Assembly: GCA_040275425.1 (NCBI GenBank)
Contig: JBEOKB010000188.1
Location: forward strand, 1-17,737
Direction of reading: 5' to 3'
DNA: 17,737 bases
Origin: Pinisolibacter sp040275425
Lineage (GTDB): Bacteria; Pseudomonadota; Alphaproteobacteria; Rhizobiales; Ancalomicrobiaceae
Shown here: piece by piece, positions 6,175-12,815 of the stretch
Numbering within the stretch: position 1 is the first letter of the stretch
Layout of the letters: each line of letters starts with the position of its first letter
Made by a program: the position numbers and the translations under genes
Notes under the pieces: model-generated
Database searches by the model: none
Told to the model about the DNA's origin: nothing
What the model saw: the letters and a program-made list of their open reading frames with translations, nothing else

Positions 6175-7992
6175 ATGTCCAAAGCTCCTACCAAGAATGC
6201 CAAACTGATCGCCTGGGTCGAGGAGGTCGCGGCGCTGACCAAGCCCGACAGCGTCTACTGGTGCGACGGTTCGCAGGAAGAGTACGATCGCCTGTGTCAG
6301 GAGCTGGTCGACGGCGGCGTCTTCACCCGTCTGAACCCCGCCAAGCGCCCGAATTCGTTCCTCGCCCGCTCCGCCCCGTCGGACGTCGCCCGCGTCGAGG
6401 ATCGCACCTACATCTGCTCGGCCAAGAAGGAAGACGCCGGTCCGACCAACAACTGGGCCGATCCGGCCGAGATGCGCGCGACCATGAACGGCCTGTTCGA
6501 CGGCTGCATGAAGGGGCGCACCATGTACGTCATCCCCTTCTCGATGGGTCCGCTCGGCTCGAAGATCGCCCAGATCGGCGTGGAGCTCTCCGACTCGGCC
6601 TACGTCGCCGTCCACATGCGCATCATGACCCGCATGGGCCAGAAGGTGCTGGACGTGCTCGGTGACGACGACTTCGTGCCCTGCATCCACTCGGTCGGCG
6701 CCCCGCTCGAGCCCGGCCAGCAGGACAGCACCTGGCCGTGCAACGACACCAAGTACATCGTCCACTTCCCCGAGACCCGTGAGATCATGTCCTACGGCTC
6801 GGGCTACGGCGGCAACGCCCTGCTCGGCAAGAAGTGCTTCGCGCTGCGCATCGCCTCGGTGATGGCGCGCGACGAAGGGTGGCTGGCCGAGCACATGCTC
6901 ATCCTCGGCGTCGAGAACCCGAAGGGCGAGAAGGCCTACGTCGCCGCCGCGTTCCCGTCGGCCTGCGGCAAGACCAACTTCGCCATGATCATCCCGCCGA
7001 AGTCCTACGCCGGCTGGAAGATCACCACGATCGGCGACGACATCGCCTGGATCAAGCCGGACGCCAAGGGCGTTCTGCATGCGATCAACCCGGAGAACGG
7101 CCTGTTCGGTGTCGCCCCGGGCACCAACGAGAAGTCCAACCCGAACGCGCTCGGCACCCTCTACGCCAACTCGATCTTCACCAACGTGGCGCTGACCCAC
7201 GACGGCGACGTGTGGTGGGAAGGCCTGACCGACGAGGCGCCTTCGCACCTCATCGACTGGACCGGCCAGGAGTGGACCCCGGGCTGCGGCCGTCCCGCCG
7301 CGCACCCGAACTCGCGCTTCACCGCGCCGGCCTCGCAGGTCCCCTCGATCGACCCGTCCTGGGAAGATCCGGCCGGCGTGCCGATCTCGGCCTTCATCGT
7401 CGGCGGCCGCGTCTCCAAGGCGTTCCCGCTGGTGTTCCAGTCGTTCGACTGGAGCCACGGCGTCTATCTCGCCGCCACCATGGGCTCGGAGGCCACCGCC
7501 GCCGCCGTCGGTCAGGCCGCGATGCGTCGCGATCCCTTCGCCATGCTGCCGTTCTGCGGCTACAACATGGGCGACTACTGGGCGCATTGGCTGAACATCG
7601 GCCGCAAGCTGCCGAAGGCCCCGGGCATCTTCCGCGTCAACTGGTTCCGCAAGGACGAGAACGGCAAGTTCATCTGGCCGGGCTTCGGCGACAACATGCG
7701 CGCCCTCGAGTGGATCGTCGACCGCGTCAACGGTCGCGCCGATGCGGTCGAGAGCCCCTACGGCCTGGTGCCGCGCTACGCCGACCTCAACTGGACCGGC
7801 CTCGACTTCCCCAAGGCGAAGTACGACGCCATCGTCAAGGTCGAGAAGGCCGGTGGTCTGGCCGAGGCCGAGGAGCAGATCGCTCACTTCGCCCAGTTCG
7901 GCTCGCACCTGCCCAAGGAGATGGAGCTCCATCGCGAGCTGCTGATCGCCCGCCTCGAGCGTTCGCCCGACGTGTGGGAACTGCAGGACTGA
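6175..7992 (+). CDS. pckG: Phosphoenolpyruvate carboxykinase, GTP-dependent class
   Basis: The 605-residue product converts oxaloacetate and a nucleoside triphosphate to phosphoenolpyruvate, CO2 and NDP, the first committed step of gluconeogenesis. It belongs to the GTP class. The phosphate loop reads FPSACGKTN (260-268) with the hyperreactive cysteine (Cys264), where the ATP class has a GxSGTGKT loop. GDDIAW (288-293) is the metal/nucleotide motif, and NPENGLFGVAPG (306-317) and RFTAPASQ follow as in the GTP family. The length matches GTP enzymes (about 600-620) rather than ATP enzymes (about 530-540). The start at 6175 was chosen because MSKAPTKNAKLIAWVEE is the expected N-terminus and GGAG lies 7 nt upstream; the in-frame extension to 6040 is low-complexity and unsupported. 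An intrinsic terminator follows within 30 bp, so the gene is probably monocistronic. Confidence 0.97.
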   Translation: MSKAPTKNAKLIAWVEEVAALTKPDSVYWCDGSQEEYDRLCQELVDGGVFTRLNPAKRPNSFLARSAPSDVARVEDRTYICSAKKEDAGPTNNWADPAEMRATMNGLFDGCMKGRTMYVIPFSMGPLGSKIAQIGVELSDSAYVAVHMRIMTRMGQKVLDVLGDDDFVPCIHSVGAPLEPGQQDSTWPCNDTKYIVHFPETREIMSYGSGYGGNALLGKKCFALRIASVMARDEGWLAEHMLILGVENPKGEKAYVAAAFPSACGKTNFAMIIPPKSYAGWKITTIGDDIAWIKPDAKGVLHAINPENGLFGVAPGTNEKSNPNALGTLYANSIFTNVALTHDGDVWWEGLTDEAPSHLIDWTGQEWTPGCGRPAAHPNSRFTAPASQVPSIDPSWEDPAGVPISAFIVGGRVSKAFPLVFQSFDWSHGVYLAATMGSEATAAAVGQAAMRRDPFAMLPFCGYNMGDYWAHWLNIGRKLPKAPGIFRVNWFRKDENGKFIWPGFGDNMRALEWIVDRVNGRADAVESPYGLVPRYADLNWTGLDFPKAKYDAIVKVEKAGGLAEAEEQIAHFAQFGSHLPKEMELHRELLIARLERSPDVWELQD

Positions 7993-8017
7993 TCGCGCGC
8001 CACGGCGTGTGAACGAG

Positions 8018-8046
8018 ACGGCCCCGGAGCGATCCGGGGCCGTTTT
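8018..8046 (+). terminator. Intrinsic terminator of pckG
   Basis: ACGGCCCCGGA (8018-8028) and TCCGGGGCCGT (8033-8043) make a perfect 11-bp GC-rich stem with a GCGA loop, and the stem runs into a TTTT tract (8043-8046). It starts 25 bp after the pckG stop. Confidence 0.9.
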
Positions 8047-8067
8047 CGTGTCTGGGTGGGCGCGAAG

Positions 8068-8283
8068 TCAGTATCGCGAGAACAGATCGCGCAGGCGGCA
8101 CGGCGACGTGGTGACGTCGACGCGCTGATCCGGCAGCGCCTCTCCCGCGACCAGCTTGACCAGCGCCGTCGCCGGATCGCTCTCGCCGGTGAGGACGACC
8201 TCCGCGCCGCGCGCCTTCATGTGGCGGACGTACCCGTCCCCGGCGCGCACCGACACCGGCGGCCGCCCGATCGGGCCGTCCAC
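8068..8283 (-). CDS. Unrecognised small protein (start uncertain)
   Basis: The 71-residue product was not recognised. Coding is supported by very strong third-position G/C in this frame, as in neighbouring real genes, and by ordinary protein-like composition: GDGYVRHMKARGAEVVLTGE (about 15-35), an alanine/leucine-rich helix, and a C-terminus with one cysteine ending LRDLFSRY. The reported start is a GTG with AGGAAG directly upstream, a short spacing. The same frame stays open and codon-biased for about 30 further codons upstream, to a TAG near 8376, without any ATG, GTG or TTG. The real start may therefore be a rare codon, or a frameshift may have removed it. It lies tail-to-tail with pckG, after the pckG terminator. 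A distant resemblance to small cofactor-binding domains was considered but is too weak to name. Confidence 0.45.
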   Translation of the reverse strand: MDGPIGRPPVSVRAGDGYVRHMKARGAEVVLTGESDPATALVKLVAGEALPDQRVDVTTSPCRLRDLFSRY

Positions 8284-8347
8284 CTTCCTCGCGAAGGTGG
8301 CGCGAGCCCCGTCTCGATCGCACGAAATCGTGATCGTCGCGCAACGT

Positions 8348-8366
8348 TTCGTTAACGAATTTTTAA
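8348..8366 (+). promoter_or_regulatory. CtrA-type binding motif before the small secreted protein gene
   Basis: TTAACGAATTTTTAA (8352-8366) is an exact TTAA-N7-TTAA, the consensus of the alphaproteobacterial cell-cycle regulator CtrA. It overlaps a perfect 12-bp palindrome, TTCGTTAACGAA (8348-8359), and lies in the most AT-rich stretch for kilobases, 77 bp before the ATG at 8443. CtrA itself is not in the window; regulation is inferred from the motif. Confidence 0.55.
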
Positions 8367-8442
8367 TCGATTTTACTTGCGTGTGGCCACGGAGAGACTA
8401 CGCTCTTTCCCGTAGGCCCGAACGAGCCTCGGAGGTGCATTC

Positions 8443-8658
8443 ATGTTGACGATCTCTCGATCCGTCGCCCTCCTCTCGGCCTTCGCCGTCCTCGGAGTCT
8501 CTGCGTTGGCGGTCGCCCGCGACGTGACTCCGATCTCCGGAGACCGCACTGCGTCGGCGTCCCAGGTACTCGACACCTGTCCCCCGTCCGCCTGTACCAT
8601 CGTCATGAAGACGGATCGGGGCGGCCCGCCCAGCCGTCTGGTCGCCGTCGAGCGATGA
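8443..8658 (+). CDS. Small secreted protein of unknown function
   Basis: The 71-residue product starts with a clear Sec signal peptide: a short N-region with one arginine, a hydrophobic stretch at about 7-22, and an ALAVA/RD cleavage site predicted after Ala25. The mature part is only about 46 residues and polar, with two cysteines close together (Cys46 and Cys51 in TCPPSAC) that could form a disulfide after export to the periplasm. No family was recognised. Coding is supported by GGAGG 7 nt before the ATG, the signal peptide, and the placement of a CtrA-type motif and AT-rich promoter region upstream. No partner gene is adjacent; the next gene downstream, nth, is convergent. The signal peptide and gene call are fairly secure, the function unknown. 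Confidence 0.75.
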   Translation: MLTISRSVALLSAFAVLGVSALAVARDVTPISGDRTASASQVLDTCPPSACTIVMKTDRGGPPSRLVAVER

Positions 8659-8726
8659 CGCACGCCGTCCCGCGCCTCGCCCTCCGCTCCCCCCGGCGGA
8701 CGCGAGCGGCGGCGGGACTGCTGAAG

Positions 8727-8772
8727 GCGACCGATGAACCGAGGTCCCCCCGCCTCGCTCACCGGTCGCTTT
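8727..8772. terminator. Possible bidirectional terminator between the secreted-protein gene and nth
   Basis: Nested inverted arms GCGACCG (8727-8733) / CGGTCGC (8763-8769) and CGAGG (8740-8744) / CCTCG (8753-8757) fold into an interrupted hairpin between two convergent genes, followed by TTT on the plus side. The lack of a long T-run makes it tentative. Confidence 0.35.
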
Positions 8773-8785
8773 CGCGCCCTTGCGG

Positions 8786-9502
8786 TCAGAACGCCACCGG
8801 CTTCGCCGGCGCCTCGGCCGTCTTCTCCGGCGACTTGCACAGATCGGCGATCAGGCAGCGCTCGCATTCCGGCTTGCGCGCCTTGCACACGTAGCGCCCG
8901 TGCAGGATCAGCCAGTGGTGCGAATGGCGCTTGTAGCCCTCCGGGATGATCGCCTCGAGCCGCTTCTCCACCTCTTCCGGCGTCCTGCCCGGCGCCAGCC
9001 TCAGCCGGTTGGCGAGGCGGAAGATGTGAGTGTCGACCGCGATCGTCGGCAGGCCGAAGGCGATGTTGAGCACGACGTTGGCGGTCTTGCGCCCGACCCC
9101 GGCCAGGGCCTGCAGCGCCTCGCGGTCGCCGGGCACCTCGCCGCCGTGCTTCTCGACCAGATCGCGCGACAGCAGCCACACGTTCTTCGCCTTGGTCTTG
9201 AAGAGCCCGATCGTCTTGATCAGGTCGCGGATGCGCTCCTCCCCGAGCGCCACCATCTTCTCCGGCGTGTCGGCGAGGCGGAAGAGCTCCGGCGTCGCCT
9301 TGTTGACGCCCGCGTCGGTCGCCTGTGCCGACAGGACCACCGCCACCAGCAGCGTGAAGGTGTTGACCGAGTAGAGCTCGCCCTTCGGCTCCGGCTCGGC
9401 GTCGTGGAACCGCCGGAACAGTGCCTCGATTTCCGCCTTCGAATAGGCGGAGCGGGGGGCGGGCGCCTTGCGCGGCCGGGCGGGAGCGGAGTGAGGCGGC
9501 AT
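8786..9502 (-). CDS. nth: Endonuclease III (DNA glycosylase/AP lyase)
   Basis: This 238-residue protein removes oxidised pyrimidines and cleaves the abasic site in base-excision repair. The helix-hairpin-helix LAGVGRKTANVVL carries the catalytic lysine (Lys139), and VDTHIFR the catalytic aspartate (Asp157). The C-terminal 4Fe-4S cluster ligands are Cys206, Cys213, Cys216 and Cys222 with the canonical C-X6-C-X2-C-X5-C spacing. LLVAVVLSAQATD near residue 51 is the usual first DNA-contact segment. An N-terminal extension rich in Pro, Ala and Arg (about 20 residues) precedes the core. The ATG at 9502 is supported by GAGGAG 8 nt upstream. The gene is divergent from the Ada-like alkyltransferase gene, with 144 bp between them. 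Confidence 0.97.
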   Translation of the reverse strand: MPPHSAPARPRKAPAPRSAYSKAEIEALFRRFHDAEPEPKGELYSVNTFTLLVAVVLSAQATDAGVNKATPELFRLADTPEKMVALGEERIRDLIKTIGLFKTKAKNVWLLSRDLVEKHGGEVPGDREALQALAGVGRKTANVVLNIAFGLPTIAVDTHIFRLANRLRLAPGRTPEEVEKRLEAIIPEGYKRHSHHWLILHGRYVCKARKPECERCLIADLCKSPEKTAEAPAKPVAF

Positions 9503-9646
9503 CGACGGGTCTCCTCGGGAAGTCTCCGCTCCGGTCTACGACGCCCGGCGCCCGTGGTGAAGCCGGTCCCGCCCCGCCGCGTCCGAAATCGGGTGTCGCG
9601 CGGCGCGCGGCGCGGCTAGGCTCGCCGCAACGATCCGGAGCGCCCG

Positions 9647-10555
9647 ATGACCGACCCCGCCTCTCCCGACCTCGCCTCGCCGATCCAGCTCGACGGCGAC
9701 GTCCGCTCGTCCGATCCCGTCGCCGACTACGCCCGCGTCCGCGACGCCGTCGCCTTCATCACCGCGCGGCGCGACCGCCAGCCCGATACCGAGGAGATCG
9801 CCCGCGCCGTCGGCCTCTCCCCGGTCCAGCTCACCCGCCTCTTCGCCCGTTTCGCCGGGATCACCCCGAAGCAGTTCCTCGCCGCCCTCACCCTCGACGC
9901 CGCCAAGCGCCTCCTCGCCGAGGAGGCGAGCGTGCTCGACACCGCCCTCGAGGTCGGTCTGTCCGGGCCGGGCCGCCTCCACGATCTCTTCGTCACCCAC
10001 GAGGCGATGTCGCCCGGTGCCTGGAAGGGGCGCGGCGCCGGCCTCGTCATGCGCCACGGCTTCCATCCCTCGCCCTTCGGCGTCGCCGTTCTGGTGGCGA
10101 CCGACCACGGTCTCGCCGGTCTCGCCTTCGCCGACCCCGGCGAGGAGGCCGCCGCCCTCGACGACCTCACCCGCCGCTGGCCCGCTGCCCTCCATCTCGC
10201 CGACGCCGCCTTCACCGCCCCCTTCGCCGCCCGCATCTTCGATCGCGACGAATGGCGGCCCGATCGGCCGCTGCGCCTCGTCCTGATCGGCACCGACTTC
10301 GAGATCCGCGTGTGGGAGACCCTGCTCGCCGTGCCCCTCGGCCGCGCCACCACCTATTCGGCCATCGCCGAGCGCCTCGGCAAGCCGAAGGCGAGCCGCG
10401 CCGTCGGCGGCGCGGTCGGGCGCAACCCGCTCTCCTTCGTCGTGCCGTGCCATCGGGTCATCGGCCGCTCCGGCGACGTCACCGGCTACCACTGGGGCGT
10501 CACCCGCAAACGCGCCATCCTCGGCTGGGAGGCGGCCGCGACCGGACGGATCTGA
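9647..10555 (+). CDS. Ada-like AraC helix-turn-helix / O6-alkylguanine-DNA alkyltransferase
   Basis: The 302-residue protein fuses two parts. An AraC-type helix-turn-helix (about 28-125) includes TEEIARAVGLSPVQLTRLF and a second half containing the ITPKQFL segment. A methylated-DNA-cysteine methyltransferase domain (about 135-298) carries the acceptor cysteine in VVPCHRVIG (Cys268) and the RAVGGAVGRNP segment just before it. The alkyltransferase moves methyl groups from O6-methylguanine onto its own cysteine. Unlike E. coli Ada, the N-terminal zinc domain with the methylphosphotriester-sensing cysteine is absent: the helix-turn-helix begins within 30 residues of the start. This domain arrangement is known in proteobacteria, but how DNA binding would be switched is unclear. 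The ATG is supported by GGAG 6 nt upstream. It converges on the GNAT gene with only 20 bp between stops. Confidence 0.93.
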   Translation: MTDPASPDLASPIQLDGDVRSSDPVADYARVRDAVAFITARRDRQPDTEEIARAVGLSPVQLTRLFARFAGITPKQFLAALTLDAAKRLLAEEASVLDTALEVGLSGPGRLHDLFVTHEAMSPGAWKGRGAGLVMRHGFHPSPFGVAVLVATDHGLAGLAFADPGEEAAALDDLTRRWPAALHLADAAFTAPFAARIFDRDEWRPDRPLRLVLIGTDFEIRVWETLLAVPLGRATTYSAIAERLGKPKASRAVGGAVGRNPLSFVVPCHRVIGRSGDVTGYHWGVTRKRAILGWEAAATGRI

Positions 10556-10575
10556 GGTGAGAGAAGGGGAGAGGC

Positions 10576-11133
10576 TCAGGCGGTCGCGATCGGCCCGAGC
10601 TTCTTCCAGAAGAACACCACGTCGCACGGGCTGCGGTCGGGGTAGCTCGCGTACTCCGGCACGATGCCGAACGGGATCCAGCCGAGCCGGCGATAGAGCC
10701 GGTCCGAGGTCGAGCCCTCGGCGGTGTCGAGCACCAGGAGCGTGCGCCCCGTCGCCACCGCTTCCGCCTCGATCGCCGCCATCAGCGTCGTGGCGATGCC
10801 CTGGCCGCGCGCGTCGCGATGGACGAGCAGCTTGGCGACGTCGGCCCGATACCACTGATTGGCCTTGGGCGAGGGATGGAGCTGCACGGTGCCGACCACC
10901 CGGCCGTCGCCCCGACGGGCGACGAGCAGAACCATCGACCCGTCGGCGAGCGCGGGCGCGAGCCCGCGCCACCATGAGGCGGCGTCGGTCGCGTCGAACG
11001 GATCGACGAAGCCGACCGACGCGCCGCTCGCCACCGCATCGACCACGATGCCGACGAGACCTCCGAACGCCGCCTCGAACGAGGCGACGTCCAGACGCTC
11101 GATCCGCACGGCCGAGGCGGCGGCCCCGCTCAC
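10576..11133 (-). CDS. GNAT-family N-acetyltransferase
   Basis: The 185-residue product shows the GNAT fold: an N-terminal substrate-side region, then motif A with ADVAKLLVHRDARGQGIATTLM, where RGQGIA (109-114) binds the acetyl-CoA pyrophosphate, followed by LLVLDTAEGSTSDRLYRRLGWIPFG and a C-terminal strand reading CDVVFFWKKL. The substrate cannot be predicted. The start is a GTG whose last two bases are shared with the stop of gpmA (GTGA, 11130-11133), so translation is probably coupled. A much longer in-frame extension exists but runs antisense-like through gpmA and was rejected. It is the last gene of the dapB-gpmA-GNAT run. Confidence 0.88.
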   Translation of the reverse strand: MSGAAASAVRIERLDVASFEAAFGGLVGIVVDAVASGASVGFVDPFDATDAASWWRGLAPALADGSMVLLVARRGDGRVVGTVQLHPSPKANQWYRADVAKLLVHRDARGQGIATTLMAAIEAEAVATGRTLLVLDTAEGSTSDRLYRRLGWIPFGIVPEYASYPDRSPCDVVFFWKKLGPIATA

Positions 11134-11747
11134 GCGAGGTCCTCGTGGCCGAGCACGTTGCCGTCCGCGTCGAGCCGATAGACGATCGGGGCGCCGGTGG
11201 CGAGCTCGCGCTTGAGGATCTGCTCGGGCGTCAGGTTCTCGAGCTTCATGATCAGCGCCCGCAGCGAGTTGCCGTGCGCGGCGACGATGATGCGCTTGCC
11301 CGCCTTGAGGTCCGGCAGGATCTTGGCGTCCCAGTAGGGCAGCACGCGCGCGGCGGTGTCCTTCAGGCTCTCGCCGCCGGGAGGCGGCACGTCGTAGGAC
11401 CGGCGCCAGATGTGCACCTGCTCCTCGCCCCACTTCTGGCGCGCCTCGTCCTTGTTGAGGCCAGAGAGATCGCCGTAGTCGCGCTCGTTGAGTGCCTGAT
11501 CGCGAGTGATCGGAATGCCGGTCTGGCCGAGTTCGGTCAGGATCAGATCGAGCGTGCGCTGGGCGCGGGTCAGCGCCGAGGTGTAGGCGACGTCGAAGAC
11601 GAGCCCCTTGGCCTTGAGCTTGACGCCGGCGCCCTTGGCCTCCGCCACGCCCTTTTCGGTCAGGTCGGGGTCCTTCCAACCGGTGAACAGATTGAGCTTG
11701 TTCCACTCGCTCTCGCCGTGACGGCAGAGCACCAGCAGACGGTCCAT
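11130..11747 (-). CDS. gpmA: 2,3-bisphosphoglycerate-dependent phosphoglycerate mutase
   Basis: The 205-residue enzyme interconverts 3- and 2-phosphoglycerate in glycolysis and gluconeogenesis. The phosphohistidine motif LCRHGESEWN contains His10. TSALTRAQRT holds the phosphate-binding arginine (Arg61), NERDYGDLSGLNK the catalytic glutamate (Glu88), and AAHGNSLRAL the second histidine (His158). The length is that of the short rhizobial form; E. coli GpmA is about 250 residues. GAGGAG lies 9 nt before the ATG. The gene is 29 bp after dapB, a pairing seen in other Hyphomicrobiales, and its stop overlaps the start of the acetyltransferase gene. Confidence 0.95.
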   Translation of the reverse strand: MDRLLVLCRHGESEWNKLNLFTGWKDPDLTEKGVAEAKGAGVKLKAKGLVFDVAYTSALTRAQRTLDLILTELGQTGIPITRDQALNERDYGDLSGLNKDEARQKWGEEQVHIWRRSYDVPPPGGESLKDTAARVLPYWDAKILPDLKAGKRIIVAAHGNSLRALIMKLENLTPEQILKRELATGAPIVYRLDADGNVLGHEDLA

Positions 11748-11776
11748 CGTGTACTACTCCTCGTGAGAAGACGGGA

Positions 11777-12595
11777 TCAGGAACGCGGGGCGAGGCCGAG
11801 CACGTCGGCCATCGAATAGAGACCGGGCCGCCGCCCCATCCCCCACAGCGCCGCCTTGACGGCGCCACGGGCGAAGATCGAGCGATCCTCGGCGCGGTGG
11901 CTGAGTTCGATCCGCTCGTGCGGGCCGGCCAGGATCACCGTGTGATCTCCGACCACCGTGCCGCCGCGCAGGCTCGCGAAGCCGATGTCGCCGAGCCCGC
12001 GCGGGCCGGTGTGGCCGTCGCGCGAACGCACAGAATGATCGGCGAGATTGATGCGACGCCCCTCGGCCGCCGCCTGACCGAGCAGCAACGCCGTGCCCGA
12101 CGGCGCGTCGACCTTCATCCGGTGGTGCATCTCCACCACTTCGACGTCGTACTCGACCCCGAGCGCCCGCGCCGCCTCGCGCACCAGCTGCGCCAGCAGA
12201 TTGACGCCGAGGCTCATGTTGCCGGACTTGACCAGCACCGCGTGACGCGCGGCGGCGGCGAGCTTCGCCTCGTCCTCGGCCGAGCAGCCGGTGGTGCCGA
12301 TCACGTGGACGATGCGCGCCTGCGCCGCCAGTTCGGCGAAGTGCAGCGTCGCGCTCGGCGTGGTGAAGTCGAGCACGCCGTCGGCATGGGCGAAGGTGGA
12401 GAGCGCGTCGTCGGTGACGGTGACGCCGAGTTTGTCGAGGCCCGCGAGGTCGCCCGCGTCGCGCCCGAGCTCGGGCGAACCCGCCCGCTCGATCGCCCCG
12501 ACCAGCTCCGCGCCGTCGGTCTCGTGCACCGCCCGCATCAGCACCCGGCCCATGCGACCGCTCGCACCGACCACCACCAGACGCATGTCGCCCAT
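11777..12595 (-). CDS. dapB: 4-hydroxy-tetrahydrodipicolinate reductase
   Basis: The 272-residue enzyme performs the NAD(P)H-dependent step after DapA in the diaminopimelate/lysine pathway, supplying lysine and peptidoglycan. The nucleotide-binding loop is VVGASGRMG (8-16). GTTGCSAEDEA follows near 100, and the catalytic/substrate motif EMHHRMKVDAPSGTAL contains His157/His158 and Lys161. The C-terminus has the usual FARGAVKAALW segment. Length is normal for the family. The first ATG (MGDMRL) was chosen because GGAG lies 8 nt upstream; a second ATG 9 bases further in is the alternative. It is the first gene of the cluster with gpmA and the acetyltransferase gene. Confidence 0.97.
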   Translation of the reverse strand: MGDMRLVVVGASGRMGRVLMRAVHETDGAELVGAIERAGSPELGRDAGDLAGLDKLGVTVTDDALSTFAHADGVLDFTTPSATLHFAELAAQARIVHVIGTTGCSAEDEAKLAAAARHAVLVKSGNMSLGVNLLAQLVREAARALGVEYDVEVVEMHHRMKVDAPSGTALLLGQAAAEGRRINLADHSVRSRDGHTGPRGLGDIGFASLRGGTVVGDHTVILAGPHERIELSHRAEDRSIFARGAVKAALWGMGRRPGLYSMADVLGLAPRS

Positions 12596-12661
12596 CGATC
12601 CGTCTCCAGGGACCCTCTTCCCCCGCCCGTCGTTCGGGCGCCGGAAGGCTCCGTTTCATGG

Positions 12662-12689
12662 GCTATAACAGCGACGAGGGGTGCGCAAG
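12662..12689 (-). promoter_or_regulatory. Possible promoter of the dapB-gpmA-GNAT cluster
   Basis: On the minus strand CTTGCG (complement of 12684-12689) and TATAGC (complement of 12662-12667) are separated by 16 bp, about 65 bp upstream of dapB. The fit to a sigma-70-type promoter is moderate. Confidence 0.4.
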
Positions 12690-12756
12690 CGCGACGAGGG
12701 TCGATCAGGGACTGCCACGATGCATGGACGCCGGGCCGGTCCCGTGCCCGAAACGA

Positions 12757-12791
12757 CGACGGGGACCGGCACTCTCGTGCGGTCCCCGTCG
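12757..12791 (-). terminator. Likely terminator of dnaA
   Basis: CGACGGGGACC (12757-12767) pairs with GGTCCCCGTCG (12781-12791). The stem continues with GCAC/GTGC after one bulged G and closes on a TCTC loop. It lies 25 bp after the dnaA stop. The T-tract on the minus side is short and interrupted (CGTCGTTTC). Confidence 0.65.
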
Positions 12792-12815
12792 AGGGCGAGC
12801 GGAGGAACGGCCTCT

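Noticed and set aside
6106..7932. A 608-codon open frame on the minus strand opposite pckG
   Set aside because: It mirrors the codon bias of pckG, shows no motif, and no ribosome-binding site or promoter supports it.
8286..8345. Imperfect inverted repeat around CACGA-AA-TCGTG as a regulatory site
   Set aside because: It lies within the codon-biased upstream extension of the small minus-strand frame and is short enough to be coincidental.
10816..11868. Long minus-strand frame joining the acetyltransferase to sequence upstream across gpmA
   Set aside because: The upstream part is an out-of-frame shadow of gpmA. The acetyltransferase has its own GTG overlapping the gpmA stop.
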